A DNA stretch of 52,653 nucleotides. Origin: Betaproteobacteria bacterium UBA5216. Its GTDB lineage: Bacteria; Pseudomonadota; Gammaproteobacteria; Burkholderiales; SG8-41. The stretch's first letter is position 1, and each line of letters opens with the position of its first letter. The notes beneath the pieces are model-generated. The model was given only the letters and a program-made list of their open reading frames with translations, was not told the origin of the DNA and did no database searches. Location of the stretch: contig DHVE01000122.1 in assembly GCA_002412495.1 (NCBI GenBank), positions 1 to 52,653 of the forward strand, in the 5' to 3' direction. A program made the translations under genes and the position numbers. This document shows, one piece after another, positions 25,972-34,929 of this stretch.

Positions 25972-26937
25972 TTAATCCAATCGCGCGCCCGACACTTTCA
26001 CCACCTTCGCCCAATCCTGCATGTCCTTGCGGATGAACGTGGCGTATTGCTCCGGCGTATTGGTAAACGGTTCCGCGCCAAGCGCGATATAACGTTCGCG
26101 TGTGTCCGCGGTTTTGATGGCGGCACTGGCGACACTGTTGACCCGCGCGATAATGTCTTTCGGCAACGCGGCCTGGCCGACAAAGCCATACCAGGTGGTT
26201 GATTCGTAGCCGGGCAATCCCGACTCCGCCACCGTCGGAATATTCGGCAGCACCGTCGCCCGTGTCTTGCTGGTGACCACCAGCGGATTCAATTTTCCGC
26301 CCCGTATATGACCGATCACCGGGCCAATGTTCACCACCAGAAAATCGCACTGCCCGGCTATGACATCAATGATCGCGGGGCCGGCGCCTTTGTAGGGCAC
26401 ATGCAGCATATCGACCTTGGCCATGCTTTTGAGCAGCTCGACGCCCAGATGCATGGTATTGCCCGCGCCACCCGAGGCAAAATTCAGTTTGCCCGGCTGC
26501 CGCCGCGCGAGCGCAATCAGATCCGCCACCGTTTTCACCGGCAGCGAAGGATGTGTGGCCAGCACACTCGGCGTCATCGCCGCCAGCGTGATCGGCGCGA
26601 AGTCGCGTTCCACGTTAAACGGCAACTTGCTGTAAAGCGAGGGGTTGATCACCAGCGAACTGTTGGCGAAAAACAAGGTGTAGCCGTCGGGCGCAGCATT
26701 CGCCGTCACTTCGGCCGCGATATTGCCGTTGGCGCCCGGCCGGTTATCGATCACCCATTGCTGGCCGGTGAGTTCGGCGAGCTTGGGCGCGAGGGGCCGC
26801 ATCAAGGCATCGGCTCCACCACCGGACGGAAATGGCAGGATGACACGGATGGGTTTTGACGGGTACTGTTGTGCATGCGCCAAAGGCGGCACCAACAAGA
26901 ACAGAAGCCCGCTGACAGCAACGGTCACGCGTTTCAT
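25972..26937 (-). CDS. Bug-family (TctC-type) receptor, copy 4
   Basis: This 321-residue protein starts with a strong signal peptide (MKRVTVAVSGLLFLLVPP, then LAHAQ). The mature QYPSKPIRVILPFPSGGGAD start and the NRPGANGNIAAE loop are diagnostic. Upstream in-frame codons back to 27003 do not resemble the family, so the ATG at 26937 is used. It precedes the LigI-like amidohydrolase gene. An (ATTT)4 tract lies about 90 bp upstream of its start. Confidence 0.9.
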   Translation of the reverse strand: MKRVTVAVSGLLFLLVPPLAHAQQYPSKPIRVILPFPSGGGADALMRPLAPKLAELTGQQWVIDNRPGANGNIAAEVTANAAPDGYTLFFANSSLVINPSLYSKLPFNVERDFAPITLAAMTPSVLATHPSLPVKTVADLIALARRQPGKLNFASGGAGNTMHLGVELLKSMAKVDMLHVPYKGAGPAIIDVIAGQCDFLVVNIGPVIGHIRGGKLNPLVVTSKTRATVLPNIPTVAESGLPGYESTTWYGFVGQAALPKDIIARVNSVASAAIKTADTRERYIALGAEPFTNTPEQYATFIRKDMQDWAKVVKVSGARLD

Positions 26938-27024
26938 GGCCGATCCTTCATGCGCTATTCGTCCGTGATTCCACTGGAACAATCTCGGGGCGTCAAAACT
27001 CAAACCTCATAACTATTTGTTTTT

Positions 27025-27040
27025 ATTTATTTATTTATTT
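27025..27040. repeat. (ATTT)4 tetranucleotide tract
   Basis: Four consecutive ATTT units abut the ferredoxin stop codon and lie about 90-105 bp upstream of the Bug copy 4 start. The surrounding 30 bp is nearly pure A/T in an otherwise GC-rich region. It could act as an upstream AT-rich promoter element; length variation by slippage is conceivable but short. Confidence 0.6.
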
Positions 27041-27297
27041 TACGATTCTTTCTGCGCCATCAGCCCGCGATACTTCTCCAGCAATTGTTCCTTCGTTTCC
27101 GGTACGTTCGGATTGAGCGGTATGCAATCCACCGGGCAAACCTTCTGGCACTGCGGCTCGTCGAAATGACCGACGCACTCGGTGCATTTGTCCGGATCAA
27201 TAACGTAGATGTCTTCGCCCGCCGAGATGGCATCGTTCGGGCATTCGGGTTCGCACACGTCGCAGTTGATGCACTCGTCGGTGATCATCAACGCCAC
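27040..27297 (-). CDS. YfhL-type 2[4Fe-4S] ferredoxin
   Basis: The 85-residue ferredoxin begins at GTG 27297, giving the family start MALMITDEC. Cluster I uses Cys9, Cys12, Cys15 and Cys19. Cluster II uses Cys38, Cys41, Cys50 and Cys54, with the eight-residue insertion between the second and third cysteine that is typical of Allochromatium-type ferredoxins; Cys58 is extra. These proteins are low-potential electron carriers. It lies 1 bp after coaD, as in many betaproteobacteria, and is the last gene of the M16-rsmD-coaD run. Confidence 0.93.
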   Translation of the reverse strand: MALMITDECINCDVCEPECPNDAISAGEDIYVIDPDKCTECVGHFDEPQCQKVCPVDCIPLNPNVPETKEQLLEKYRGLMAQKES

Positions 27298-27298
27298 G

Positions 27299-27793
27299 CT
27301 ATTTGCCTCCGAGCTGTTTCACTTTTTCAGCCAATCGTCCCGCGACAAACGGCGAAACGAATTTGCCCACGTTACCGCCCAGGATGGTTATTTCGCGCAC
27401 CAGTGTTGCCGAGACGTACGCATATTGTTCGCCCGGCGTCATAAAAATGGTTTCAACATCGGGATACAACTGGCGATTCATGCCGGCCAGTTGGAATTCG
27501 TAATCAAAGTCGGACACCGCACGCACGCCGCGCACCACCACGCGTGCGCCATGCTGCTGTACAAAATTCATCAGCAGCCCGGAGAACCCCATCACTTCCA
27601 CGTTATTCAAGTCCTTGAACGCCTCGCGCGCGATACCCACGCGTTCGTCGAGCGTGAACAGCGGCTTTTTCGATTTGCTGTCGGCCACCGCGAGTATCAC
27701 GTGATCAAACAAGCGCGATGCGCGCCGCGTCAGGTCTTCGTGCCCCAGCGTGATCGGGTCAAACGTTCCGGGATATACCGCCTTGATCGTCAT
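27299..27793 (-). CDS. coaD: Phosphopantetheine adenylyltransferase
   Basis: The 164-residue enzyme makes dephospho-CoA from 4'-phosphopantetheine and ATP. The nucleotidyl-transferase motif GTFDPITLGH (9-18) is near the N-terminus, and VRGVRAVSDFDYEFQLAGMNR, seen in two parts, and VSATLVREI follow as expected. Length is standard. It lies 22 bp after rsmD and 1 bp before the ferredoxin gene, a conserved order. Confidence 0.97.
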   Translation of the reverse strand: MTIKAVYPGTFDPITLGHEDLTRRASRLFDHVILAVADSKSKKPLFTLDERVGIAREAFKDLNNVEVMGFSGLLMNFVQQHGARVVVRGVRAVSDFDYEFQLAGMNRQLYPDVETIFMTPGEQYAYVSATLVREITILGGNVGKFVSPFVAGRLAEKVKQLGGK

Positions 27794-27815
27794 GAGTCTT
27801 CCGTTTCTACGATTT

Positions 27816-28361
27816 CTACAATTTCAATAGTTTCAACAATTGGTAGTTCACTTGCCCCGCTCGACCCGCGCGGTATATTTCCCAACCGTCCGGCGCGAGT
27901 AACGCTTCACCGCTTTCCCGATACACCATCGCGTCCGGGGAGAGCCTCGCGCGCAGCCGTTCAAACAAAATCACCCAAGGTTTGTCGGCAAACGGCGGAT
28001 CGAGAAAAACAATATCATACACACCGCCGTCGTTACGCAGGAATTCTAGCGCATCCGCCCGCACCACCTTGACCTGCCCGGCGTTCAGCGCGGCACGGCT
28101 TGCCTCCAGCGCCGCGAAAACCACGCGTTCGCGCTCGACCAGCACGACGTGTTTAGCACCGCGCGAGGCGGCCTCGAAACCGAGCGCGCCGCTGCCGGCG
28201 TATAAATCGAGGCAGCGCTTGCCGGTGAGGTCTTGTCCCAGCCAGTTGAACAACGTCTCGCGCACGCGATCCGGCGTAGGGCGCAGGTCGCGGCCATCGG
28301 GAAAGTTGATAAACCGGCTGCGCCATTCGCCGCCGATGATGCGGACGCGATTGGCTTTCAT
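27816..28361 (-). CDS. rsmD: 16S rRNA (guanine(966)-N(2))-methyltransferase RsmD
   Basis: The 181-residue SAM-dependent enzyme modifies G966 in the small subunit. Motif I LDLYAGSGALGFEAASRG binds SAM and the catalytic motif IV is DPPF (FLDPPFADKPW). The N-terminal RIIGGEWRSR is the RNA-contacting family start. It lies 12 bp downstream of an M16 protease gene and upstream of coaD, the standard order. Confidence 0.96.
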   Translation of the reverse strand: MKANRVRIIGGEWRSRFINFPDGRDLRPTPDRVRETLFNWLGQDLTGKRCLDLYAGSGALGFEAASRGAKHVVLVERERVVFAALEASRAALNAGQVKVVRADALEFLRNDGGVYDIVFLDPPFADKPWVILFERLRARLSPDAMVYRESGEALLAPDGWEIYRAGRAGQVNYQLLKLLKL

Positions 28362-28373
28362 CGGATTGCAGCG

Positions 28374-29705
28374 TTAGCGCGCGGCCGCCGCGGACGAACC
28401 CTCCTCAGCCCCCACCACCACCGTCACCAGCTTGCCGGGATCGACACGCGCGGCAAACGCGCGCTTGATATCGGCCGCGGTCACGCGCTCGATGTTTTTC
28501 ACGAAATCATCGAGATAGGTCAGCGGCAATTTGTAAAAACCGATCACGGTCAGGTAGTCATGTATTTTGCGATTGCTGTCGATACGCAATGGAAAGCCGC
28601 CGATGAGGTTTTTCTTTGCGTCGTCGAGTTCTTGCGCGGTAGGGCCGCTGGCGATGTAGTCGCGCAGGGTTTTCATGGTGACTTCCAGCGCCTCCTTCGC
28701 CTGATCCTTGCGCGTCTGCATGCCGATCACGAACGAGCCTTTCTGCGCCAGCGGCGAAAAATAGCTGTAGGCCGAATAGGCGAGGCCGCGCTTTTGCCGC
28801 ACTTCTTCGTTTATGCGGGACGCAAACCCGCCGCCGCCCAAAACGTAGTTGCCAACGAACAAGGAAAAATAATCGGGGTCATCGCGTGCAATCGCCACCG
28901 AGCCGACGAGGATATGACTCTGCGACGCATGGTGCGGAATCATGCGCGTTGCACTTTGCGGCTGGGCCTCCACCGGCGGCAGCGCGGCGGGCGCACCCTG
29001 CGACGGCGGCAAGCCCGCGGTAATACGCTCGGCCAGCGCATTGGCTTCATCGCGCGACACGTCGCCCATAATGGCGATGATCGCGTCGCGCGCGACATAG
29101 TGTTTGCGATAAAAATTCACCAGGTCGTCGCGCGTGATTTTGCCGACGGACTCCACATCGCCGGAGGCGCGCAACCCGTACGGGTGGCCGCGGTAGATCA
29201 ACTCGTTGAAGGTGCGTCCGGCGATGGATCCCGGCTGAATATCCGATTCCTTGATGGAACTGATCAGTCGTGTTTTTTCGCGCTCGAACGCGCCCGCCGG
29301 AAACACCGGCTTGTGCAAAATGCGCGTGAACACATCGATAGCCTGCTCGCGCTCGGCGCGGCTCGACAACGTGCGCACGTACAAACCCGCGCGGTCGCTG
29401 TCAAATCGCCCGGAAACACCCGCGCCGATGTCTGCGGTTTTGCGAGCGATTTCATCTTCGTCCATGCCCTCGGCACCCAGCCGCAAAATGCGGTTGGTCA
29501 TGCTCGCCACGCCGGGCTTCTGCGTGCTGTCCATGCCAGAACCCGCCGTGAAATCGATGGACAGATCGAGCATGGGGATATCGCGGTTCTCGACGAAATA
29601 CACTTTCGCCCCGTTCGATGTCTGCCAGTGCTGGATCGGCAGGATCGCCTGCGCCTGAAACGACGATACAAAAAATATCAATAAAAACAAATATTTACTG
29701 CGCAT
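28374..29705 (-). CDS. M16-family peptidase-like protein lacking the zinc motif
   Basis: From the ATG at 29705 the protein has 443 residues and a signal peptide (MRSKYLFLLIFFVSSFQAQA). It has the two-domain insulinase fold with the downstream GLAYSAYSYF element (Arg/Tyr region of the non-catalytic half). It lacks the HxxEH zinc site, the equivalent stretch reading SMTNRILRLGAEGM. Such proteins pair with an active M16 subunit, as in mitochondrial processing peptidase. It overlaps the upstream active M16 gene by 11 bp. The early codons are unusually A/T-rich. Probable periplasmic heterodimer partner. Confidence 0.9.
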   Translation of the reverse strand: MRSKYLFLLIFFVSSFQAQAILPIQHWQTSNGAKVYFVENRDIPMLDLSIDFTAGSGMDSTQKPGVASMTNRILRLGAEGMDEDEIARKTADIGAGVSGRFDSDRAGLYVRTLSSRAEREQAIDVFTRILHKPVFPAGAFEREKTRLISSIKESDIQPGSIAGRTFNELIYRGHPYGLRASGDVESVGKITRDDLVNFYRKHYVARDAIIAIMGDVSRDEANALAERITAGLPPSQGAPAALPPVEAQPQSATRMIPHHASQSHILVGSVAIARDDPDYFSLFVGNYVLGGGGFASRINEEVRQKRGLAYSAYSYFSPLAQKGSFVIGMQTRKDQAKEALEVTMKTLRDYIASGPTAQELDDAKKNLIGGFPLRIDSNRKIHDYLTVIGFYKLPLTYLDDFVKNIERVTAADIKRAFAARVDPGKLVTVVVGAEEGSSAAAAR

Positions 29706-31080
29706 GACGTAACCCCGCTGGCGGTGCGGCAGGCTTTTTGTCGCCCACCGGCTGTGGATCAAGATAGGCGACCGTCAGCGCATCGTCGATCAAATATTTT
29801 TTCGCAACCGCGCGCACCTGATCGGCGGTGACCGCCTTAAAGCGTTCGGTCATCACGTCGATCGTCTTGTGCGAAAAGCCGATTACCTCCAGCGAGCCGA
29901 TTTGCCGCGCCTGAAAGAACATCGAATCGCGCTCATACACGCGCGAGGCGGTCACTTGCGCCTTGATACGCTTGAGTTCATCGTCGGTCACGCCGTCGTC
30001 GATCACTTTTTGCACTTCGCGCCGCAACGCTTTTTCGAGTTCGTCCAGGGTTTTGCCCGCGGTAGGCACGCCGGTGAGATAAAAAAAACCGGGGCCACGC
30101 CCCACCCCGTCGTAGCTCGCGTCGGCGCCGCTGGCGATCTGCGTGCCGCGAATCAGTTCGCGCGAAAAGCGCGCGGCATCGTTGCCGTCGAGCACGCTGG
30201 CCAGCATGTCGAGCGCGTAGGGTTCCCAGTCTTTTTCGGCGTCCACCAGACGCGGCGCGCGATACGCCATCAGCAAATACGGCTGCTCGGCGGGCGCCTT
30301 GACGGTAATGCGGCGTATGCCCGTTTGTGCGGGTTCGTCCTGCGGCTTGCGCGGCGGCAGGGTTTTTGGCTTGTGCGGCCCGAAATGCTGCTCGGCCAGC
30401 TTGAATACTTCGTCATGCGACACATCGCCCACCACAACCAGCGTGGCGTTGTTGGGTGCGTACCATTTGTTGTAGAAATCACGCGCGTCTTCGGCTGTCA
30501 TGTTTTCAAGATCATTCATCCAGCCGACCGTTGGAATGCGGTAGGGATGCGCGCGCAATGCGGTGGCCATCAGTTGTTCATACACCAGCGAGCGGGGGCG
30601 GTCATCCGTGCGCCAGCGACGTTCTTCCTGAATCACCTTGATTTCCTTGGCGAATTCGTCCGGCGGAATCAACGCGTTGACCATGCGGTCCGCTTCCATC
30701 TTGAGCATCAGCGGCAATTGCGATTTCTGGATAGTCTGGAAATAGCCGGTGTAATCTCGGCTGGTGAACGCGTTGTCGCGCCCGCCCGCCGCCGCGACGA
30801 TTTTGGAAAAGTCGCCGCCGGGGATTTCTTTTGTGCCCTTGAACAGCATGTGTTCCAGCACGTGCGCCACGCCGGTGGCGCCGTTGACTTCGTCCACGCT
30901 GCCGACCTTGTACCACACCATCGATACCACCACCGGCGCGCGGCGGTCGGTCTTGACGATCACCCGCATGCCGTTGGCTAGCTTGTGTTCACCGACGCTG
31001 GTGTCGGTGGCCAGCGCCACGCTTGCCGCCATCGTGGCGCCTGCAAGCGTCACCATCATCCTGCCGAGCCATTTATTCAC
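29695..31080 (-). CDS. Zinc-dependent M16-family peptidase (catalytic subunit)
   Basis: From GTG 31080 the protein has 461 residues and a signal-like N-terminus. The inverted zinc motif HVLEH is at 73-77, with the downstream glutamate in the EIKVIQEERR stretch. The GTG is preferred because AAGG lies 8 bases upstream; an in-frame ATG at 31122 adds 14 residues without signal character. A perfect 7-bp hairpin (31109-31125) lies in the leader. It overlaps the inactive partner gene by 11 bp and heads the run leading to rsmD, coaD and ferredoxin. It is divergent from ftsY. Confidence 0.92.
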   Translation of the reverse strand: MNKWLGRMMVTLAGATMAASVALATDTSVGEHKLANGMRVIVKTDRRAPVVVSMVWYKVGSVDEVNGATGVAHVLEHMLFKGTKEIPGGDFSKIVAAAGGRDNAFTSRDYTGYFQTIQKSQLPLMLKMEADRMVNALIPPDEFAKEIKVIQEERRWRTDDRPRSLVYEQLMATALRAHPYRIPTVGWMNDLENMTAEDARDFYNKWYAPNNATLVVVGDVSHDEVFKLAEQHFGPHKPKTLPPRKPQDEPAQTGIRRITVKAPAEQPYLLMAYRAPRLVDAEKDWEPYALDMLASVLDGNDAARFSRELIRGTQIASGADASYDGVGRGPGFFYLTGVPTAGKTLDELEKALRREVQKVIDDGVTDDELKRIKAQVTASRVYERDSMFFQARQIGSLEVIGFSHKTIDVMTERFKAVTADQVRAVAKKYLIDDALTVAYLDPQPVGDKKPAAPPAGLRHAQ

Positions 31081-31108
31081 GTTTGTTACCTTTAAGCACA
31101 ATTGAACA

Positions 31109-31125
31109 CCATTGCGTAGCAATGG
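31109..31125. repeat. 7-bp hairpin in the M16-ftsY divergent region
   Basis: CCATTGC (31109-31115) and GCAATGG (31119-31125) form a perfect stem with a 3-base loop, about 30 bp upstream of the M16 GTG. It could be an operator or a 5'-leader hairpin. Confidence 0.35.
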
Positions 31126-31281
31126 GTACCAATGAAAAGAAACCGGAAAATCGTTTCGGGTAGAATTGTATCCAAATACGCCATGCCGGGCGCGGTTACT
31201 TCCTGACGCCCAACAGTGTGACGCGCCATACGATTCGACACCTCCACAATACCTTTACGCTCTCCTCCGACACCCATCCTG

Positions 31282-32325
31282 ATGTTTGGTTTCCTGAAAC
31301 CCAAAGAACCCAAGGACAGCCCGCCGCCCGCCCATGCCAACCCCGCGGCGGTCGCCGACGCGCCGGCATCCAGCGGCTGGTTAAGCCGGCTCAAGTCGGG
31401 TCTCGCCAAAACGCGTGAAAAACTCGGCTCGCAAGTGGCCGGTTTGTTCGGCGCGGGACGCAAGCTCGACGAGTCGTTTTACGAGGAACTCGAAACCGCG
31501 CTGATCGGAGCGGATGTGGGCGTCACCGCGACCGCGCATTTGATCGAAGGCCTGCGTGCGCGTGCGCGCAAGGAACGCTACACCGATGCCGCGCAATTGC
31601 GGCAGGCGCTGGGTGAAAATCTGGTGGCGATGCTGAAACCCATCGAGCAACCACTCAATGTCGACACGCACCACCCCTTTGTGATCATGCTGGCGGGTGT
31701 GAACGGCGCGGGCAAAACCACCTCCATCGGCAAGCTCGCGCATTATTATCAGGCGCAAGGCAAAAAAGTGCTGCTCGCTGCGGGAGACACGTTTCGCGCG
31801 GCGGCACGCGAGCAATTAATGGCGTGGGGCGAGCGCAATAACGTGACGGTGATCAGCCAGACCGGCGGCGATTCGGCGGCGGTGATGTTCGACGCCATGC
31901 ACGCGGCGGTGGCACGCGGCATTGATGTCGTGCTGGCGGATACTGCGGGCCGCCTGCCAACGCAACTGCACCTGATGGAAGAGATCAAAAAAGTGAAGCG
32001 TGTGATCGACAAGGCGCTGCCCGGCGCGCCGCACGAAACACTGATCGTGCTGGATGCCAACAACGGCCAGAATGCGCTGGCGCAGGTCAAGGCGTTTGAC
32101 GACACGCTGGGCGTCACCGGCCTGGTGATCACCAAGCTCGACGGCACCGCGAAAGGCGGCGTGGTGGCAGCGATTGCACACATGCGTTCGGCGGCTGCGG
32201 GCGCCGCGGTTAAAAAGCCGATTCCCGTGCGCTTCATAGGCGTGGGCGAAGGCTTGGAGGATTTGCGTCCGTTCAAGGCCGAAGAATTCGTATCCGCCAT
32301 GCTTGATCAACCCGCCGCGCCGTGA
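31282..32325 (+). CDS. ftsY: Signal recognition particle receptor FtsY
   Basis: This 347-residue SRP GTPase receives ribosome-nascent-chain-SRP complexes at the inner membrane. The acidic A domain is short, followed by the N-domain helix bundle (WLSRLKSGLAKTREKL) and the G domain: G1 GVNGAGKTTSIGKLA, DTFRAAAREQL, G3 DTAGRL and G4 TKLDGTAKGG. It is first in ftsY-ftsE-ftsX, with ftsE starting 6 bp downstream. Confidence 0.97.
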   Translation: MFGFLKPKEPKDSPPPAHANPAAVADAPASSGWLSRLKSGLAKTREKLGSQVAGLFGAGRKLDESFYEELETALIGADVGVTATAHLIEGLRARARKERYTDAAQLRQALGENLVAMLKPIEQPLNVDTHHPFVIMLAGVNGAGKTTSIGKLAHYYQAQGKKVLLAAGDTFRAAAREQLMAWGERNNVTVISQTGGDSAAVMFDAMHAAVARGIDVVLADTAGRLPTQLHLMEEIKKVKRVIDKALPGAPHETLIVLDANNGQNALAQVKAFDDTLGVTGLVITKLDGTAKGGVVAAIAHMRSAAAGAAVKKPIPVRFIGVGEGLEDLRPFKAEEFVSAMLDQPAAP

Positions 32326-32331
32326 TCGCCC

Positions 32332-32988
32332 GTGATCAGTTTTAGTCAGGTCAGCAAGCGCTACCCCGGCGGTTATGAGGCGCTGAAGTCCGTGGCGCTG
32401 GTGATCAACCCCGGCGAAATGGTGTGCATCACCGGACACTCGGGCGCGGGCAAAAGCACGTTGCTAAAACTGATGTGCGCCATCGAACGTCCGACCGCCG
32501 GCAACGTGCTGGTGAACGGCCAGAATGTCGGCGCGCTGCGCGCATCGGCGATTCCGTTTGTGCGGCGCAATTTCGGCTTGATGTTTCAGGACAGCAAGCT
32601 GCTGTACGACCGGACGGTGTTTCAAAATGTCATGCTGCCGCTCGATATCATCGGCTACGACAGCAGCGACGCGGCCAAGCGCGTGCGCGCGGCGCTGGAC
32701 AAGGTGGGCCTGCTCGGCAAGGAAAAGGCGCTGCCGGTCACGCTTTCCGGCGGCGAACAGCAGCGGCTCGCCATCGCGCGGGCCATCGTGCATCGGCCGT
32801 CGATACTGCTGGCGGATGAACCCACGGCGAATCTCGATGCCGCCTATGCCAGCGAACTCGGCGACCTGCTGCGTTCGTTTCATCAGGTCGGCGTCACCGT
32901 GGTGATCGCCACGCATGACGAACAACTCGCCGCGCGCCTGCAACCGCGGCGCATTGCGCTCGATCGGGGCCGAGTGGTGGTCCCATGA
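32332..32988 (+). CDS. ftsE: Cell-division ATP-binding protein FtsE
   Basis: The 218-residue ABC ATPase works with FtsX to control peptidoglycan hydrolases at the septum. It begins at GTG 32332. Walker A GHSGAGKS (35-42), signature LSGGEQQR and Walker B ILLADEP are intact. Its TGA overlaps the ftsX ATG by 4 bp (32985-32988), so the two are translated together. Confidence 0.96.
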   Translation: MISFSQVSKRYPGGYEALKSVALVINPGEMVCITGHSGAGKSTLLKLMCAIERPTAGNVLVNGQNVGALRASAIPFVRRNFGLMFQDSKLLYDRTVFQNVMLPLDIIGYDSSDAAKRVRAALDKVGLLGKEKALPVTLSGGEQQRLAIARAIVHRPSILLADEPTANLDAAYASELGDLLRSFHQVGVTVVIATHDEQLAARLQPRRIALDRGRVVVP

Positions 32989-33890
32989 AAAACTGGTTGC
33001 GTCAACACGGGCGCAGTCTGACGCTGACACTGGCACGGCTCGCGCGCACCCCACTGGCAAGCGCGCTTAACATCGGCGTGGTGAGCATCGCGCTTGCGCT
33101 GCCGCTGGTGTTTTATGTGATTCTGACCAATCTGCAAGGACTCGCGCGGGACAACGCACCGACGCCGCAAATCAGTTTATTTCTCGCGCTGGATGCGCTG
33201 GAATCCGACACGCGCGCAATCGAGGGCCGCTTGAAAAAACATGCCGCCGTCGCAAAAATCCGTTTTGTGTCGCGCGATCAGGCGTTGGCGGATTTAAAAG
33301 CGAAGTCCGGCCTGACGGATGTGATCGCGAGCCTGGGGCGCAATCCGCTGCCGGACGGCTTTGTGATCGATGCAAAGGAGAACGCCGCCACGCTGGAAAA
33401 ATTGCGCGACGAATTCAAGACGTGGCCGAAGGTCGAGCATGTGCAGCTGGATTCCGCGTGGGCGCAGCGTCTGGATGCCACTATACGCCTCGGCCGGTTG
33501 ATCGTGCTGGTGCTGGCCGGGCTGCTCGCCTTCGCCTTGGTGGCGGTGACGTTTAATACCATCCGCCTGCAAATTCTCACGCAGCGCGCGGAAATCGAAG
33601 TCGCCAAACTCATCGGCGCAACCAATCCCTACATTCGACGCCCGTTCCTGTATTACGGCGCGGTGCTGGGGCTGGCCGGTGGAATGATGGCGTGGCTGCT
33701 GGTTTGGATTGGGCTGTGGCTGCTGAACGACCGGCTGGGCAGCCTTACGCAACTATACGGGGCGAGTTACGCGTTTCGGCATCTGTCGCCACCGGATGCG
33801 GCGAGCCTGTGCGTGTTCGCCGCCACGCTGGGCTGGCTGGGCGCCTGGCTGTCAGCCAGCCGGAATCTGGCGGAGTTTGACCCGGAGTAG
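32985..33890 (+). CDS. ftsX: Cell-division permease FtsX
   Basis: The 301-residue membrane protein has a first segment (ALNIGVVSIALALPLVFYVIL), a periplasmic loop of about 100 residues with IRFVSRDQALADLKAKSGL, then three segments toward the end (LIVLVLAGLLAFALVAVTF and others). This is the FtsX topology. In many betaproteobacteria rpoH directly follows ftsX; here a Bug gene and a dioxygenase gene on the opposite strand lie between them. Confidence 0.95.
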   Translation: MKNWLRQHGRSLTLTLARLARTPLASALNIGVVSIALALPLVFYVILTNLQGLARDNAPTPQISLFLALDALESDTRAIEGRLKKHAAVAKIRFVSRDQALADLKAKSGLTDVIASLGRNPLPDGFVIDAKENAATLEKLRDEFKTWPKVEHVQLDSAWAQRLDATIRLGRLIVLVLAGLLAFALVAVTFNTIRLQILTQRAEIEVAKLIGATNPYIRRPFLYYGAVLGLAGGMMAWLLVWIGLWLLNDRLGSLTQLYGASYAFRHLSPPDAASLCVFAATLGWLGAWLSASRNLAEFDPE

Positions 33891-33925
33891 ACGTTATAAA
33901 GATTCTTTCGCCGCGCGATGCTTGA

Positions 33926-34918
33926 TCATTCCGGCTTGGATCCCGTGGCGCGTATGACTTTCGCCCATTTGGTGATTTCAGCCCGGCAAAACGCGGCGAA
34001 TTTTTCCGGCGGCATGAGCACCGGATCAACGCCTTGCGAGGCAAAATCTTCCTTCAGGTCCGCGGACAGCACCATCTTTTCCGTTTCGGCATATAACCGG
34101 TTTGCAATGGCTCCTGGCGTTCCCGAAGGCAGCCACAGCCCGTACCACGTACTGTATTCATAGCCGGGCACACCCGCTTCACTCACGGTTGGGATATTGC
34201 CCAGGTAGACCGATCGTTTGAGGGTGGTCACGCCGAGCGCGCGCACCCGGCCCGCCTTGATCTGCGGCAATGCCGGACCCAGCGTGGAGAAAAACACCTG
34301 CACCTCACCGCCCAGCAGCGCCGTCATCGCGGGGCCTACGCCTTTGTACGGCACGTGGACAATCTCTGCCTTGGTCATGAGCTTCAGCAGCTCGGTCGCA
34401 AGGTAAGTCGATGAACCAAATCCGCCGGAGGCGTAATTGAGCTGCCGCGGATTCGCCTGGATCTGATCCATCAGTTCACGCACCGACTGCGCCGGTACGG
34501 ACGGATGCACCACCAGCACGTTTGACTGTTCGCCTACCATGCCCAGCGGCGCGAGATCCTTCAGCGTGTCGTACGGCAGCTTCGGGTACAGCGATGCGTT
34601 GACCGCGAGACTGATGTTGCTCACCAGCAGGGTGTGGCCGTCGCGCGGCGCCTTGGCGGCAAGGTCGGTGGCGATGGTTCCACCGGTGCCGGCGCGATTA
34701 TCGACGATGAAGGGTTGCCCGAGCGCCTTGGCAAATCGCTGGGCAATCATTCTGCCGATGATGTCGGTGCCGCCGCCGGGCGGAAACGGCATCAGTACGC
34801 GAACCGGTCGGGTGGGATACGCCAAATGCGACGGCAAAGACGGCGATTCGGCCGCGCCGCCGGTCAACGGCGACAGCAGGCCCGCCGCCAACGCGAACGC
34901 CGGAGGAAATCTATACAT
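33926..34918 (-). CDS. Bug-family (TctC-type) receptor, copy 5
   Basis: The 330-residue receptor has a signal sequence (FPPAFALAAGLLSPLTGGAA) and a slightly longer than usual linker before the diagnostic AYPTRPVRVLMPFPPGGGTD and NRAGTGGTIATD stretches. It begins 11 bp after the TauD-type dioxygenase stop and is probably co-transcribed with it, suggesting delivery of the enzyme's substrate or a related compound (inference). The pair interrupts the ftsX-rpoH junction. Confidence 0.9.
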   Translation of the reverse strand: MYRFPPAFALAAGLLSPLTGGAAESPSLPSHLAYPTRPVRVLMPFPPGGGTDIIGRMIAQRFAKALGQPFIVDNRAGTGGTIATDLAAKAPRDGHTLLVSNISLAVNASLYPKLPYDTLKDLAPLGMVGEQSNVLVVHPSVPAQSVRELMDQIQANPRQLNYASGGFGSSTYLATELLKLMTKAEIVHVPYKGVGPAMTALLGGEVQVFFSTLGPALPQIKAGRVRALGVTTLKRSVYLGNIPTVSEAGVPGYEYSTWYGLWLPSGTPGAIANRLYAETEKMVLSADLKEDFASQGVDPVLMPPEKFAAFCRAEITKWAKVIRATGSKPE

Positions 34919-34929
34919 GGCGTGGCGTG

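Noticed and set aside
25928..26350. N-terminal extension making the amidohydrolase a 434-residue fusion
   Set aside because: The extra stretch overlaps the Bug gene in another frame and has no fold-like pattern; the ATG at 25927 leads directly into the family start.
29869..30981. 370-codon plus-strand open frame opposite the M16 protease gene
   Set aside because: Antisense of a gene with an intact HxxEH motif; no recognisable protein features.
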